DNA of 64,000 bases from Caballeronia sordidicola (GCF_001544455.2 NZ_FCOC02000023.1:1-64000), one strand, 5' to 3'. Positions 26,893 through 36,087 are shown, numbered from the stretch's first letter. Numbers and translations are program-made. Notes: generated by a model from the sequence alone, not told the origin.

Positions 26893-27541
26893 GTCATCTG
26901 GAAGAATTGATGTCCGAGCGGGCAGTGTCGGTCGATCATTCGACGGTGCACCGATGGACTATCAAGTTGCTGCCTGCGCTCGGTAAGGCATTCGGACCGC
27001 GCGAGAAAAAGGTCGGTCGAAGTTGGCGAATGGATGAGACCTACATCAAGGTCAAGGGCAAATGGAAGTACCTGTATCGGGCCGTTGAAAAGGCCGGCGA
27101 CACGGTTGACTTTCTGTTCCGCGCCAAGCGGGACAAGGCCGCTGCCCGGCGCTATTTTGAAAAGGCGATTTCTGGAAACGGCGTACCGCAGACGGTGACG
27201 TTTGACACGAGCGGGGCGAATGTTGCAGGGCTAAATGCGATCAATGCTGATCGCGAAGTGCAGATCAAAATTCGACAATCGAAGTATGTGAACAACGTGG
27301 TGGAGCAGGACCATCGAGCGATCAAACGCATCGTACGACCAATGCTAGGATTCAAGAGTTTTCGTTGTGCTCGCATCATTTTAGGCGGCATCGAGCTCAT
27401 GCACATGATAGCGAAAGGGCAGATGAAAAGTGACGATGGGCGGTATCGTTCAGTTGCCGAGCAATTCTACGATCTCGCGAAATAAGCATTCCTATTCGTT
27501 CTGTCTCACCCCCACCTAATTTCCTTACTGCAACAGAATCC
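26893..27541 (+). mobile_element. IS6-family insertion sequence, 5'-truncated
   Basis: The right terminus is preserved: TACTGCAACAGAATCC at about 27526-27541 is a close match to the IS6-family terminal repeat (GG-TTCTGTTGCA on the other strand). The left terminus and the first third of the transposase are missing; IS6-like coding begins abruptly at about 26893. Confidence 0.7.
26907..27485 (+). pseudogene. IS6-family transposase, N-terminally truncated
   Basis: The 192 codons cover the IS6 catalytic core. They run from the end of the helix-turn-helix (EELMSERAVSVDHSTVHRW) through the three DDE residues: Asp in SWRMDETYIKVKGKW, Asp in TVTFDTSGAN and Glu in NNVVEQDHRAIKR. A complete IS6 transposase is about 235 residues, so roughly 40 N-terminal residues are lost (frame closed by a TGA just before 26893). 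The catalytic residues are present but the protein is unlikely to bind its ends normally. Confidence 0.85.
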
Positions 27542-27674
27542 TCCAAGGTGCGAGGTGACAGTCCGCGCATGGCGGGGAGGGCTGCTGGTTAAATGCAATG
27601 TCCGTGCGCGATGGGGCGGCAAAAGGGGGAAATGCGTGAATGCTCCTCACGGACCTGGTGTCGTGTAGAGGCTA

Positions 27675-28013
27675 TCAATGAGTCTCATCGTCGTTGCTCT
27701 CTAGCCAAGCCGGAATATCGCGCTTGCCGTTGAGCACGCGCCAGACTTGCACATGAGCCTCGCGCTCAATATAGAAAATTAGGTGCGGATAGCGATCCAG
27801 TTGCCACGACCGCAGGTCCGGGATACCCAGCTCGTACGCGTAACGGGGAGACCCGATGTTCGGGTGTTTGGAGAGACGCTGGTAAGCCTGCTCGATCTCC
27901 GCGATGAATCCGAGCGCAGCCTGCTCCGAGCCTTCGTCTACGAGGTAGTACGTCACCTCGTCCTCCACATCCTGCCTGGCTAGCCTTGTCGGTATGACGG
28001 GCTTAGCCCTCAT
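27675..28013 (-). CDS. parE: RelE/ParE-family toxin of a type II toxin-antitoxin pair
   Basis: A 112-residue ParE-like toxin: RLARQDVEDEVTYYLVDEGSEQAALGFIAEIEQAYQRLSKHP is the two-helix hairpin, and LRSWQLDRYPHLIFYIEREAHVQVWRVLNGKRDIPAWL gives the beta-strand core and C-terminal arm. ParE proteins poison DNA gyrase. It overlaps the antitoxin gene by four bases (ATGA), the usual antitoxin-first order. It lies in an accessory region near IS6 debris, where it may stabilise the locus. Confidence 0.88.
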   Translation of the reverse strand: MRAKPVIPTRLARQDVEDEVTYYLVDEGSEQAALGFIAEIEQAYQRLSKHPNIGSPRYAYELGIPDLRSWQLDRYPHLIFYIEREAHVQVWRVLNGKRDIPAWLESNDDETH

Positions 28014-28246
28014 TTTCGAGAAGTACGCACGCGAGCGCGCAGTGACTCGAAGTAGTCGGCGTCAACAGGGGCGGCGAGGCCGGACGTTGCGCCCTGCAGG
28101 ATTATTGCGCGCAGACGCTTGCGATCTTGGTCTTTTCGGATTAGTTCGCGGATGTATTCGCTACTCGTGCCGTAACCGCCCTCGCCAACCTGTTCGTCGA
28201 CGTAGACCTTCAGCGAATCCGGTAGGGAAATGTTCATAGTCGTCAT
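28010..28246 (-). CDS. parD: ParD-like antitoxin (ribbon-helix-helix)
   Basis: A 78-residue antitoxin. The start MTTMNISLPDSLKVYVDEQVGEGGYGTSSEYIRELIRKD is the ParD/CopG ribbon-helix-helix domain, and the C-terminal tail wraps the toxin. The family represses its own promoter. A perfect 13-bp palindrome lies 27 bases upstream of the start, over a candidate -35 element. Confidence 0.88.
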   Translation of the reverse strand: MTTMNISLPDSLKVYVDEQVGEGGYGTSSEYIRELIRKDQDRKRLRAIILQGATSGLAAPVDADYFESLRARVRTSRK

Positions 28247-28272
28247 GAAACAACTCTAGCACGCTTTGGCAA

Positions 28273-28285
28273 ATTTTGACAAAAT
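28273..28285. promoter_or_regulatory. Candidate ParD operator/promoter
   Basis: ATTTTGACAAAAT is a perfect palindrome with a one-base centre. On the minus strand a TTGTCA within it could serve as -35, with TAGAGT 18 bases further as -10, just before parD. ParD repressors bind such palindromes over their promoter. Confidence 0.45.
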
Positions 28286-29062
28286 GATACTGTGTATGAC
28301 GCGGCCGATACAAAGTAACTGCTACGGCTTCGGTGCGCATAGACTATGTATGAACGGTAGTTGGCGTCGGGCAAACAAAGAACCGGATATCCGACCGTGC
28401 GCGGTGTTCGACCGTAGGCTCGGTCAATTCACGACGTATTAATTTTACATAAGGTTATTAAACAACAAAATGACAAATTCTATATCCGCTTCTAAAGCTA
28501 GCATACATATGCGAGAAAAGAGTGGTTTGGGCTATTACAAAGATATATAGGCGCTAATCGCGCACTATGTGAAATACGAAGGGGATGATAGTTGGAGCTA
28601 TCTACCCCTTCATTTCGGCACATCCGGAAGAGGGCGGAAAACACGCGTTTTCGCGCCCTTTTCCAATCGTCCGCCGCTGCTTCACGACGGGCTGCATCGT
28701 CCGTTCAGCTGCCGGACACGGCACGCGGCCGTTACACGGCGTTCGCAGGTGTCCTCGCGCGAGCAGCTGTAATCGCGCTGGACCAAGGTGGCCGAATTTC
28801 CAATACCGAGTTGCTGAACGTCTGACAGAACGCCGTGACCCGGACGGCGACGACCGGCAATTGAAAATGGACTGGATGAACATGGTGGGCTCCTCCGCGC
28901 AATGACAAGCCCAGCGTCGCGTCACGACCAACCGCGCGAAAGGACTTTTCGTCGAGTCAACTGAAGAAGTGCGCAGCTGCGCCCGATCCTCTTTACAAAC
29001 AGTCAATTCGCCCTGACCATATGACCTACAAATCGACGTGTCGAAATGTAAGGACGTGAGCG
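28286..29062. other. Intergenic stretch without a supported gene
   Basis: About 780 bases. The part at 28430-28560 is strikingly AT-rich for this genome (runs such as TAATTTTACATAAGG), suggesting foreign DNA or a promoter region. The remainder has only short frames without domain content. Confidence 0.35.
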
Positions 29063-29491
29063 ATGGAGGAACTGACGAAAGCGGTTAAATCCTCGGAGGC
29101 CCGCACCGGGCTCGGCAAGCTGGTGCGACAAGTTTTAGAGACGCACGAGGATCTTCTGATCGAACAGAACGGTGAGGTCGTCGCGAAACTTACAGTGACG
29201 CAACCCGTTAGTTACGTCGCCCTTGTCCGCCTGAAGGTGCCTGAGGCGCGCGAGGGGTGGTCGAAGCTGCTTGAGTCCGTCATCCGCGGCGCGAGGCGGT
29301 TCTTCGTGCTCAAGCTCTATCCGGAGACGAAGGTGTACCTCGTTCGGCACGACGCATACAAGAACCAATTCTCTGAACGGTACGTCGCCGAAGCCCGCAA
29401 GGTGCCGCAGAAACAAGAAAAGAAGGCGCGTGAAACGTATCGCACCACGGTGCGAGTGAGGACGCGGCGCACTGCGGACCCGGAGTCGTAA
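29063..29491 (+). CDS. Phd/YefM-like antitoxin with two tandem Phd-type domains
   Basis: A 142-residue protein. Residues 5-48 (KAVKSSEARTGLGKLVRQVLETHEDLLIEQNGEVVAKL) have the Phd/YefM pattern of Ser-Glu-Ala-Arg followed by a helix and a strand pair. Residues 60-105 repeat it (VPEAREGWSKLLESVIRGARRFFV... then VYLVRHDAYKN). A basic C-terminal tail follows. Phd proteins neutralise Doc or PIN toxins and repress transcription. A PIN-GNAT pseudogene lies downstream, so this looks like a surviving antitoxin whose toxin has decayed. A strong intrinsic terminator follows the stop codon. Confidence 0.7.
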   Translation: MEELTKAVKSSEARTGLGKLVRQVLETHEDLLIEQNGEVVAKLTVTQPVSYVALVRLKVPEAREGWSKLLESVIRGARRFFVLKLYPETKVYLVRHDAYKNQFSERYVAEARKVPQKQEKKARETYRTTVRVRTRRTADPES

Positions 29492-29522
29492 CCGGTTCGA
29501 AGCTTTTTCTGCCCGAACACGG

Positions 29523-29550
29523 CGCCACCAAAAGGTGGCGTTTTTGTTTT
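29523..29550 (+). terminator. Rho-independent terminator after the Phd-like gene
   Basis: CGCCACC (29523-29529) and GGTGGCG (29534-29540) form a 7-bp stem with an AAAA loop, followed by TTTTTGTTTT. It lies 32 bases after the stop of the Phd-like gene. Confidence 0.9.
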
Positions 29551-29608
29551 GAGCGGTCTAACACTCCGGATGGGCATCGGAGCAATAAAAATGTTCTGAG
29601 AGGTGCAC

Positions 29609-30338
29609 GTGGCTTTACGACTGCGCATCTTGCTGGACACCTAATTCCCGATATCACTTCAGGATTCGTTTGTCGTGCTACAGCTGAACCTGGCGCACGT
29701 GCATCAACTATGCAACGGGCGGCACGAACTTCTCTACCATCCGGCTTCCCGCCGGGACATCCAGCGCGACAACGACGCTGCGAGGCGCGCTTGCACCTTG
29801 AGGCGGCAGGACCTGTATAGGGAGTTGCCGGAGGGGCCCGCGTGTCCCTGGAATGTGCCGGGGACGTCGGAAAACGACAAGTGTGACGACACTATCCTTT
29901 TCGCGTTGGAGCGCGACGCGGCGCATGTGCTGGTAATAGAAGATCGTGGGCTGCACAGAAAAGCACTGGCACAGAACCTCGCCAGTCGCGTCTATTTCAT
30001 CCAGAATGGATCTACCGGCACGGACCGGCAAATGACTTGTCTGCCATCTGTATCTATGCCGTGCAGACAGACGAAGCATCAACGACGCCGGCGACGAGCC
30101 TGCCGGGCAGGCCCTGAAACTTTGCACCTTCAAGGTCGGCGAACTCGTCCGCAGGCGCAAGATCAGAGAACTGTTCCTTAAAATGGCGTTCCGTTACGCG
30201 GCAGCGAATGCCTGCGAGTACGTGTTCATTGACGTTCGGGAGGAGGACGATCCGGACGAGGGTCATCCGGAACTCGTTGCGCTGCTCGTTGATTTTGGCT
30301 TCGAGCGCAGTGGCACGCATAATCGGAGAATTCCATGA
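29609..30338 (+). pseudogene. PIN-domain / GNAT acetyltransferase fusion, inactivated
   Basis: From a GTG at 29609 (GAGAGG before it) the frame reads VALRLRILLDT-stop-FPISLQDS..., a PIN N-terminus with the first catalytic Asp but TAA at 29642-29644 where PIN proteins usually have Asn. It continues through the other acidic sites (DKCDDTILFALERD and LVIEDRGLHRKA) to about 30009. After a shift the sequence reads AICIYAVQTDEA. After a further one-base loss near 30078 it reads a GNAT half: KLCTFKVGELVRRRKIRELFLK, then ACEYVFIDV and ELVALLVDFGFERSG, to TGA at 30336. The linker between the two domains looks too short, suggesting an internal deletion. The stop overlaps the next gene start (ATGA). Confidence 0.7.
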
Positions 30339-31504
30339 AAGCGCTTAGATGGCATGGCAAGCACGATATTCGGTACGACACTGTTCCTGATCCTGAAATC
30401 GAAGAGCCGCGCGATGCGATCATCAAGATGACGTCGTGTGCGATCTGTGGGTCTGATCTGCACCTTTTTGATGGTTTCATGCCGGGCATGAAGTCAGGTG
30501 ACATCATGGGTCACGAATTCATGGGCGAAGTGGTGGAGGTGGGCCGCGGTAACGCAGCGTTGAAGGTGGGCGACCGGGTTGTCGTGCCTTTCACCATTAT
30601 TTGCGGCGATTGTGATCAATGCAAACGCGGTAATTTCTCAGTATGCGAGCGATCAAATCGGAACAAGGATGCCGCCGATAAAGTGTTCGGTCATACGTCC
30701 GCTGGGCTCTTCGGCTACTCGCATCTCACAGGCGGATATCCGGGTGGTCAGGCGGAATACGTGCGTATTCCTTTCGCCGATAAAACACACGTCAAAATTC
30801 CGGAGGGCCTATCCGACGAAGAGGTGCTTTTCCTCGGCGACATCTTCCCGACCGGCTGGCAAGCGGCGGTGCAGTGCGATATCAGTCCGGATGACACGGT
30901 CGCAATCTGGGGTGCTGGACCGGTGGGTCAGATGGCGATCCGAAGCGCGGTGCTGCTCGGCGCGAAACAAGTGATCTCGATCGATTGCGTGCCCGAGCGT
31001 CTGGCCATGGCTCGTGCTGGCGGCGCCGTGACCATCGACTTCAAGGAAGCGAGCGTCATCGAGCGGCTTAAGGATCTGACAAACGGCAAAGGACCAGAGA
31101 AATGCATCGATGCCGTGGGCATGGAGTCGCACGCAACGCGTTCAGTTGACGCGATGTATGACCGTGTAAAGCAGGCCATCATGCTCGAAACGGACCGCCC
31201 GCACGTGCTTCGCGAGATGATCTACGTGTGCCGTCCCGCCGGAATCCTGTCGGTTCCGGGCGTGTACGGCGGGCTGATCGACAAAATCCCATTTGGCGCG
31301 TCCATGAACAAGGGTCTCACCTGGCGCATGGGACAAACGCACGTCAATCGTTGGACGGACGATTTGCTGCGGCGGATTCAGGAAGGAGAGATCGATCCGT
31401 CATTCGTCATCACGCACACGGTGCCCCTTGAAGAGGGCCCTAGGATGTACAAGACGTTTCGCGACAAAGAAGACGGCTGCATAAAGGTTGTGCTTAAGCC
31501 GTAG
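30335..31504 (+). CDS. Zinc-dependent alcohol dehydrogenase (formaldehyde dehydrogenase-like)
   Basis: A 389-residue medium-chain dehydrogenase. The catalytic zinc ligands are visible: Cys in [13 protein letters not shown] near residue 37, GHEFMGEV near 61-68, and Asp near 150. Structural-zinc cysteines lie in [16 protein letters not shown] near 91-106. The NAD-binding motif is [13 protein letters not shown] near 191-203. The family includes glutathione-independent formaldehyde dehydrogenases and general threonine-like dehydrogenases. Its neighbours (CsbD, Mn catalase, hemerythrin) suggest a role in stationary-phase or stress detoxification. Confidence 0.92.
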   Translation: MKALRWHGKHDIRYDTVPDPEIEEPRDAIIKMTSCAICGSDLHLFDGFMPGMKSGDIMGHEFMGEVVEVGRGNAALKVGDRVVVPFTIICGDCDQCKRGNFSVCERSNRNKDAADKVFGHTSAGLFGYSHLTGGYPGGQAEYVRIPFADKTHVKIPEGLSDEEVLFLGDIFPTGWQAAVQCDISPDDTVAIWGAGPVGQMAIRSAVLLGAKQVISIDCVPERLAMARAGGAVTIDFKEASVIERLKDLTNGKGPEKCIDAVGMESHATRSVDAMYDRVKQAIMLETDRPHVLREMIYVCRPAGILSVPGVYGGLIDKIPFGASMNKGLTWRMGQTHVNRWTDDLLRRIQEGEIDPSFVITHTVPLEEGPRMYKTFRDKEDGCIKVVLKP

Positions 31505-31531
31505 TCCAATCACCATCACCGAGCCTACATC

Positions 31532-32113
31532 ATGGTCGACCGTATTGATCCCAAGCAGCAACGTGTGGGGCAGAGCACTCGCAACATTTCATCCACCGTT
31601 TCCGCGCAGAGCGTGGCGCGCGGACTCGGCTGGTTCAGCATTGCGCTTGGCATGGCTGAGTTACTGGCGCCGCGCACAGTTTCGCGTACCGCAGGGCTTG
31701 ACGCCAACGCATCAGTTGTCCGGCTTTATGGATTTAGAGAACTTGCGTGCGGCATAGGGATCCTCACGTCGGCTAAGGTCGCACCGTTCTTGTGGGCTCG
31801 CATCGGCGGGGATGTGCTTGACATCGGTACTATCATTGCGCGGTCCGACTCGTCATCTGCGGCAGATCGTAACCGCACTCTAGGAGCGCTCGTGAGCGTA
31901 GCGGGCGTGACAGCTCTTGATTTATACGCTGCCCGTGGCCTTGAACACAAGGCGCCACGCGGCCCTGCATCAGCTTTGTACGACTACAGCGGCCGCAGTG
32001 GTTTCCCGCGCGGTTTGGACCGTGCGCGCGGCAATGCAGCAGACTTCGAGGTTCCACGGGACATGCGCACACCTGACGCACTGCGCGCGTGGACCGACAC
32101 AAAAACTAGCTAG
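31532..32113 (+). CDS. Uncharacterised membrane protein downstream of the alcohol dehydrogenase
   Basis: A 193-residue protein with about four hydrophobic segments (ARGLGWFSIALGMAELLAP, GFRELACGIGILTSAKVAPFLWARIGGDVLDIGTII, LGALVSVAGVTALDLYAA) and a soluble C-terminal tail with FPRG and DFEVPRDMRTPDALRAW. It starts 28 bases after the alcohol dehydrogenase stop and is probably co-transcribed. I do not recognise the family beyond the frequent pairing of such proteins with MDR dehydrogenases in Burkholderia stress clusters. That pairing is from memory and not checked. Confidence 0.75.
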   Translation: MVDRIDPKQQRVGQSTRNISSTVSAQSVARGLGWFSIALGMAELLAPRTVSRTAGLDANASVVRLYGFRELACGIGILTSAKVAPFLWARIGGDVLDIGTIIARSDSSSAADRNRTLGALVSVAGVTALDLYAARGLEHKAPRGPASALYDYSGRSGFPRGLDRARGNAADFEVPRDMRTPDALRAWTDTKTS

Positions 32114-32170
32114 GAGTATTCGCCAACGCTTACGCTTTATATGTGTGAGACAAAGCGTTAACGCAGCGGC

Positions 32171-32464
32171 TCAAGCCTCTGGATGCACAATGTCGGCATC
32201 GACAGTCTGGAGGCCCAGCTTTTCGGCCGCGCGAATTGCCTCGTCTTTATGCGCAAAAGGGCCGATTGCTGGAGCGCCTTCAAAAGGAAACAACAGGCGA
32301 TTGTCGGCTTTTCTAACGACTTTGAGTGATCCCCAAAATGCACCATTCATTAACCGATATGTAGCATAGACCGCAAAATCATCGTGGCTTGAACTCACAT
32401 CGATAGAAACCGACGCGTCGTTTCGAGAAAACATCAGTTTTGGCTTTTTTCCAGCGAGTCGCAT
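32171..32464 (-). CDS. Small hypothetical protein, Burkholderia type
   Basis: A 97-residue soluble protein. The ATG at 32464 is chosen because residues from MRLAGKKPKLMF onward look coherent, whereas the longer frame to 32524 adds a low-quality Phe-rich stretch. Features: a beta-rich first half (...FAVYATYRLMNGAFWGSLKVVRK) and a helix (FAHKDEAIRAAEKLGLQTVDADI). Function unknown. It lies in the stress cluster, opposite in strand to the dehydrogenase. Confidence 0.65.
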   Translation of the reverse strand: MRLAGKKPKLMFSRNDASVSIDVSSSHDDFAVYATYRLMNGAFWGSLKVVRKADNRLLFPFEGAPAIGPFAHKDEAIRAAEKLGLQTVDADIVHPEA

Positions 32465-32581
32465 GGTAGACCTCGAGCGAAATGGCTGAAAGAGAAAGGA
32501 TTTGAACCGGAAGAAGCAACTCAAAGGCGACTTAGATGGCGCAGATAAGATGCGGACGTGGCATCTTTTCCACGCCCTGCA

Positions 32582-32785
32582 TCACTCATTCGAGGGATTG
32601 TCAGGATCATCGACCCCTTTCTTGACGTTGTCCTTGAAATCCGCCAGGTCTTTTTTGTTCGATCCGTTAGTGATTTCGACTTGCCCTTTGAGTTCAAGAT
32701 CTTTGTTTCCGGTGAACTTGCCGATTGTGAAGTCTGCTATACCTTTTAACTGCTCCTTCACGCCCTCTACCTTATCTTTGTCCAT
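32582..32785 (-). CDS. CsbD family stress-response protein
   Basis: A 67-residue hydrophilic protein with the CsbD signature: MDKDKVEGVKEQLKGIADFTIGKFTGNKDLELKGQVEITNG. CsbD proteins are small general-stress proteins of unknown molecular role, sigma-B regulated in Bacillus. It lies 67 bases downstream of the manganese catalase stop on the same strand, with a stem-loop between them. Confidence 0.93.
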   Translation of the reverse strand: MDKDKVEGVKEQLKGIADFTIGKFTGNKDLELKGQVEITNGSNKKDLADFKDNVKKGVDDPDNPSNE

Positions 32786-32818
32786 TTGAGTTTCCTTTGG
32801 ATCTTTGGATCAACGGGA

Positions 32819-32848
32819 AGCCGCGCATCAGGCTCCTGATACGCGGCT
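32819..32848. terminator. Long stem-loop between Mn catalase and csbD
   Basis: AGCCGCG-c-ATCAGG pairs with CCTGAT-a-CGCGGCT (13 paired bases, one mismatch, two-base loop). It follows the Mn catalase stop by four bases. No T tract follows on the minus strand, so it may attenuate transcription or protect the mRNA end rather than terminate fully. Confidence 0.5.
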
Positions 32849-32852
32849 AACT

Positions 32853-33725
32853 TTACTTAACCGCTTGACCCGAGCCGAGGTCTGCGCCTGTTACGGGATC
32901 GGTTTCTAGATCTGAGGCGGTACGCGAAGCCATCGCCTGTAATACGGCAACATCGGCTTCATTCACACCAACCGTTGCCAAGCCGTCGCCACCGTCGACT
33001 GCCGGCTGCGGGTCCTCAACGAATTTCCAGTCGCCCCCTTCGTTCCACGGCCCACGTGCGTCTTCGCCCTTGGACATGTTGAAATAGACACTGGTGAACT
33101 CCGGCATACCGGGCAACTTGCCTTGGGGGAAATTCGGTTGAATGGAATGTAACGCCTTTTCGAACGACTTTTGGTGCGCAATTTCGCGTGTCATGAGAAA
33201 ACCGAGCGCGTCCTTGATACCTGAATCGTCCGTCACATTGATCAGCCGTTCGTAGACGATTTTCGCGCGTGCTTCTGCGGCAATGTTCGAGCGCAGGTCA
33301 GCGGTGGGTTCGCCGATCGTATCGATATATGCCGCAGTCCACGGCACGCCGGCGGAGTTCGTGAGCGCAGGACCGCCACCGTAGAGCAGTGCAGTCGTAT
33401 GCGAGTCATTACCACCACCGGTAAGCGAACGGTACAACTCGGCTTCCGATTCCACTGCTTCGGCAAGCTGCCCCTTCGCTCCCTTGTTCAGCATTGCAAC
33501 AATGGAACCAATGATTTCAAGGTGGCTCAGTTCTTCCGTTGCAATATCAAACAGCAGATCTTTACGGCCCGGATCATCTTCGCTCACCGCTTGGGTGAAG
33601 TAGCGGCACGCCGCAGCGAGCTCACCCTGTGGACCGCCAAACTGTTCTAAAAGAAGATTCGCGAGGCCCGGATTGGGGGTTCCAACGCGGACGGTGTATT
33701 GCAGACGTTTGTTATGTACAAACAT
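32853..33725 (-). CDS. Manganese catalase family protein
   Basis: A 290-residue non-haem di-manganese catalase. The ferritin-like four-helix bundle with metal-binding Glu and His residues is visible (QGELAAACRYFTQAV; DIATEELSHLEIIGSIVAML near residue 61-80; AEARAKIVYERL; TREIAHQKSFEKAL near 186-199). The start MFVHNKRLQYTVRVGTPNPGLA is typical. It dismutates hydrogen peroxide. The C-terminal 60 residues form a family tail (DLETDPVTGADLG). It is co-oriented with csbD in a stress cluster. Confidence 0.95.
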   Translation of the reverse strand: MFVHNKRLQYTVRVGTPNPGLANLLLEQFGGPQGELAAACRYFTQAVSEDDPGRKDLLFDIATEELSHLEIIGSIVAMLNKGAKGQLAEAVESEAELYRSLTGGGNDSHTTALLYGGGPALTNSAGVPWTAAYIDTIGEPTADLRSNIAAEARAKIVYERLINVTDDSGIKDALGFLMTREIAHQKSFEKALHSIQPNFPQGKLPGMPEFTSVYFNMSKGEDARGPWNEGGDWKFVEDPQPAVDGGDGLATVGVNEADVAVLQAMASRTASDLETDPVTGADLGSGQAVK

Positions 33726-34154
33726 AAGTTTTCTCCATGAGGGACGGGCTTGGTTAAGTCAGAAAGCGACAGACCAAGTAACTCGGGCAAACCGATGCGA
33801 TAACGCGATGGCGGAGAGCGGACGGTCCGCTGCCCGGGTCTCAGGGAGGTCATCCCTGGCGTCGTGGCGAAATCGCCGTTTATGAGAACTGCCAATGCTT
33901 TCCCGCATACCGTGTGCCAGCAGACGGAAAATGCTGATTAATCTTTTGCCCCTCGCAACCTGCTCTTCGGCGTTTCAGAGGAGGAACAAGTGCCACGCGT
34001 AGCAGCCATCGATACTTGGTCGACAGGGTCGCCCGTTCGGCGTGAAGTCAAGTCACTCAACAAAAAAAAGCACTCCAAAGCGCGCCTGGACCCAATACCA
34101 CTTACTCACAACAGATCGGCCTTAAGTGAAGTTCCACTCAAACTACGCGTAGTG
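33726..34154. other. Mn catalase upstream region
   Basis: About 430 bases with no supported gene; short frames on both strands have no domain content. It likely carries the catalase promoter and, to the right, the end of the HAD/hemerythrin operon. Confidence 0.35.
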
Positions 34155-34826
34155 TTATTCCGGATGTGTCGCCAACTCGTCAAGGTGGTCGAGCAAATCC
34201 GCTGGATCCTCGTACACACGAAGGGCGCCGGCACGTTGTAACTCCTCTTCTCCCGTCCCACCCGATTTCAGTCCGAGACCCAGCGCGTGGCAACGCCGTG
34301 CACCGAGCAAGTCCCATGTACTGTCACCGACTACATACACCCGCTCGATAGGCACGCCTAACCGCTCAGCGGCAGCCAGAAACACATCCGGTTCAGGCTT
34401 GCCTTGCCGCACGACGTCGCCCGTAAGGACCGTCGCCTTCGTTGCATCCACAACCAGCTTTTTCAGGTTCGCCGCGGTATCTTCGGGACTTCCACTTGTT
34501 GCGATTGCCCAGGGAATGCCTGCATGCGAGAGCGCCTTCAACAACGCGCTTGCGCCCGGCAGGGGCTGGATATGCGGTGCTTGTCGACTGAACACCTCAA
34601 CCTGACGTTTTTTCACCCGAGCAATACTGTCGGGCGCGACGTTGCCTGGCAATTCCTTGAAGATTTGTTTGGCGAACAACTCACTACTCATGCCGATCTT
34701 TCGGTGGATTCTGGAAATTGGAAGGCTGAGCCCTTCGCTGGTCAACGCTTCGTTCCAGGCGATAACATGTTGGTACACACTATCAATCAGCGTTCCGTCG
34801 AGATCAAATACGAAAGCGGTTTTCAT
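34155..34826 (-). CDS. HAD-superfamily hydrolase (phosphoglycolate phosphatase-like)
   Basis: A 223-residue HAD phosphatase. Motif I is FDLDGTLIDS at residues 8-17, with the cap domain following. Motif II is AIATSGSPED near residue 108, motif III Lys is in VVRQGKPEPDVFLAAAERLG, and motif IV is VYVVGDSTWDLLGARRCHALGLGL. It should dephosphorylate a small phosphorylated metabolite; the substrate is unknown. Its ATG overlaps the stop of the hemerythrin-like gene (ATGA), so it is translationally coupled to a gene that now appears frameshifted. Confidence 0.92.
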   Translation of the reverse strand: MKTAFVFDLDGTLIDSVYQHVIAWNEALTSEGLSLPISRIHRKIGMSSELFAKQIFKELPGNVAPDSIARVKKRQVEVFSRQAPHIQPLPGASALLKALSHAGIPWAIATSGSPEDTAANLKKLVVDATKATVLTGDVVRQGKPEPDVFLAAAERLGVPIERVYVVGDSTWDLLGARRCHALGLGLKSGGTGEEELQRAGALRVYEDPADLLDHLDELATHPE

Positions 34827-35406
34827 CTCATGCCTCGTGGGGTGCGGGACAACGTACGGGAGATTTTCAGCACGGCGAGCGCCGCGAGACCCGCTATAGA
34901 AAAGGTTAGGATCGGAAATGCACCGGCACTATTCATCGCAATCTCGGCAGGGCGATGTGCAACCAGTTGGAGCCGACGCAAGTTCATTTGTGTGCCTAAG
35001 TTGCGAAGGTCAGCCGCAAGCACATCCTCGGCCATGGGAAGCAGTATGGTTTCTTCACCGGCGACGTGGTGGATGATTTTGCGCATCAGCTCCATGACTG
35101 TATCGTCATAAGTGGGGGTGTCGGCAGCCATTGTGCGGAGCTTCACAATGCTCTCGCGCATCTCATTGTGCTCCGTGACACTCTTGTCCAGAGCGATTGC
35201 GGTGGGTCTCGCGGCACGAAGCGCCGGATAGAGTTCTTTTTCAAGCTGCGCATGGATTTCAAGTGCGAAACAAAGTGCATTCCCAGCGCCGTCTTGCGCC
35301 ATTTGGGAGCGTCAGTGCTGTAACGGTGAAACGCGGCCAACACATGGGTGTGATCGAGCTTGATCATCGTTGTGATGCGCGGGGAGGGTGTGAGTGGCAG
35401 GTTCAT
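34823..35406 (-). pseudogene. Hemerythrin-like domain protein, frameshifted
   Basis: The main frame (34823 to about 35285) contains hemerythrin helices 2-4: ALCFALEIHAQLEKELYPALRA, VTEHNEMRESI and KIIHHVAGEETILLPMAEDVL, with iron-ligand His and Glu residues, then a C-terminal hydrophobic helix. Helix 1 with its conserved His (MIKLDHTHVLAAFHRYSTDAPKWRKTALG) is in another frame, from ATG at 35406 or 35367. The two join after the loss of one base at about 35280-35285 (CTGGGAATGC). Without the shift the protein lacks the first ligand helix. Such proteins sense or bind oxygen, NO or peroxide. The order hemerythrin-HAD is an operon. Confidence 0.8.
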
Positions 35407-35638
35407 ATATTGGGTCGTGGATCAAAGTGGGGCGGAACGCGTCAGTAGTAGTCGCTATGCAAAAGGCCGATGCGCGAGCGCTTTCAAGACCCAACCAGCC
35501 ACTTCCTCGTCCGTTGGGTGAAATCAAGGATTGCGCCAGCAGCTTAAATGTCCCGATGCTTTGCGCTGCGATTTGGGCTAACGCCATGGTTCGTTTAGCC
35601 GCGCTCGCCCAAGCGGCAGCAACCCGGGCGGGTTCGGA

Positions 35639-35899
35639 TCACGCTTCTGAGCCCGTTTTTCCCTTCGGATGTTCCGAACCTGGGTGCGATTCAACATCCG
35701 GATCAAGATGGTCGTGCTCCGGGACACAGGGCCCCTGTTCCGGATGGTCTTTGCCTTTCGGGACAAGGGAGGCGTCCATACTTCCATGCTCCTTTTGTTC
35801 GATCGTGCCATCCGCATATTCAGTAACGTCGCCGTCGCCGAGGGCTTTGCGACGCTCATCGGCATGTTCCACTGGGTCAAACGAATCAGGATCTGCCAT
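35639..35899 (-). CDS. Small acidic hypothetical protein
   Basis: An 86-residue, very hydrophilic protein (MADPDSFDPVEHADERRKALGDG... with repeated Asp, Glu, His and Pro and a C-terminal HPKGKTGSEA). It is predicted disordered. There is no recognisable domain; similar short acidic proteins accompany stress genes in Burkholderia. It lies 230 bases upstream of the hemerythrin gene on the same strand. Confidence 0.6.
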   Translation of the reverse strand: MADPDSFDPVEHADERRKALGDGDVTEYADGTIEQKEHGSMDASLVPKGKDHPEQGPCVPEHDHLDPDVESHPGSEHPKGKTGSEA

Positions 35900-36087
35900 T
35901 TTTTAACTCCATTTACTGTCGTTGAAACGATTTAAACGACGATTCGATCCCGGACACGATGATGCCCGGGCACTGCCCATCTTGTTTGGCTGCTTGATAC
36001 AACAGAGTGCCTACGTCTTTGTGCAGCGTACGCGCAGACTCGTCCAGTGAGTCCCAAGCAACCCTGCTGCGGACATTTCCTGACCGG

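Noticed and set aside
28602-29006. 134-codon minus-strand frame between parDE and the Phd-like gene
   Set aside because: No domain, no start signal and low-quality composition; treated as non-coding.
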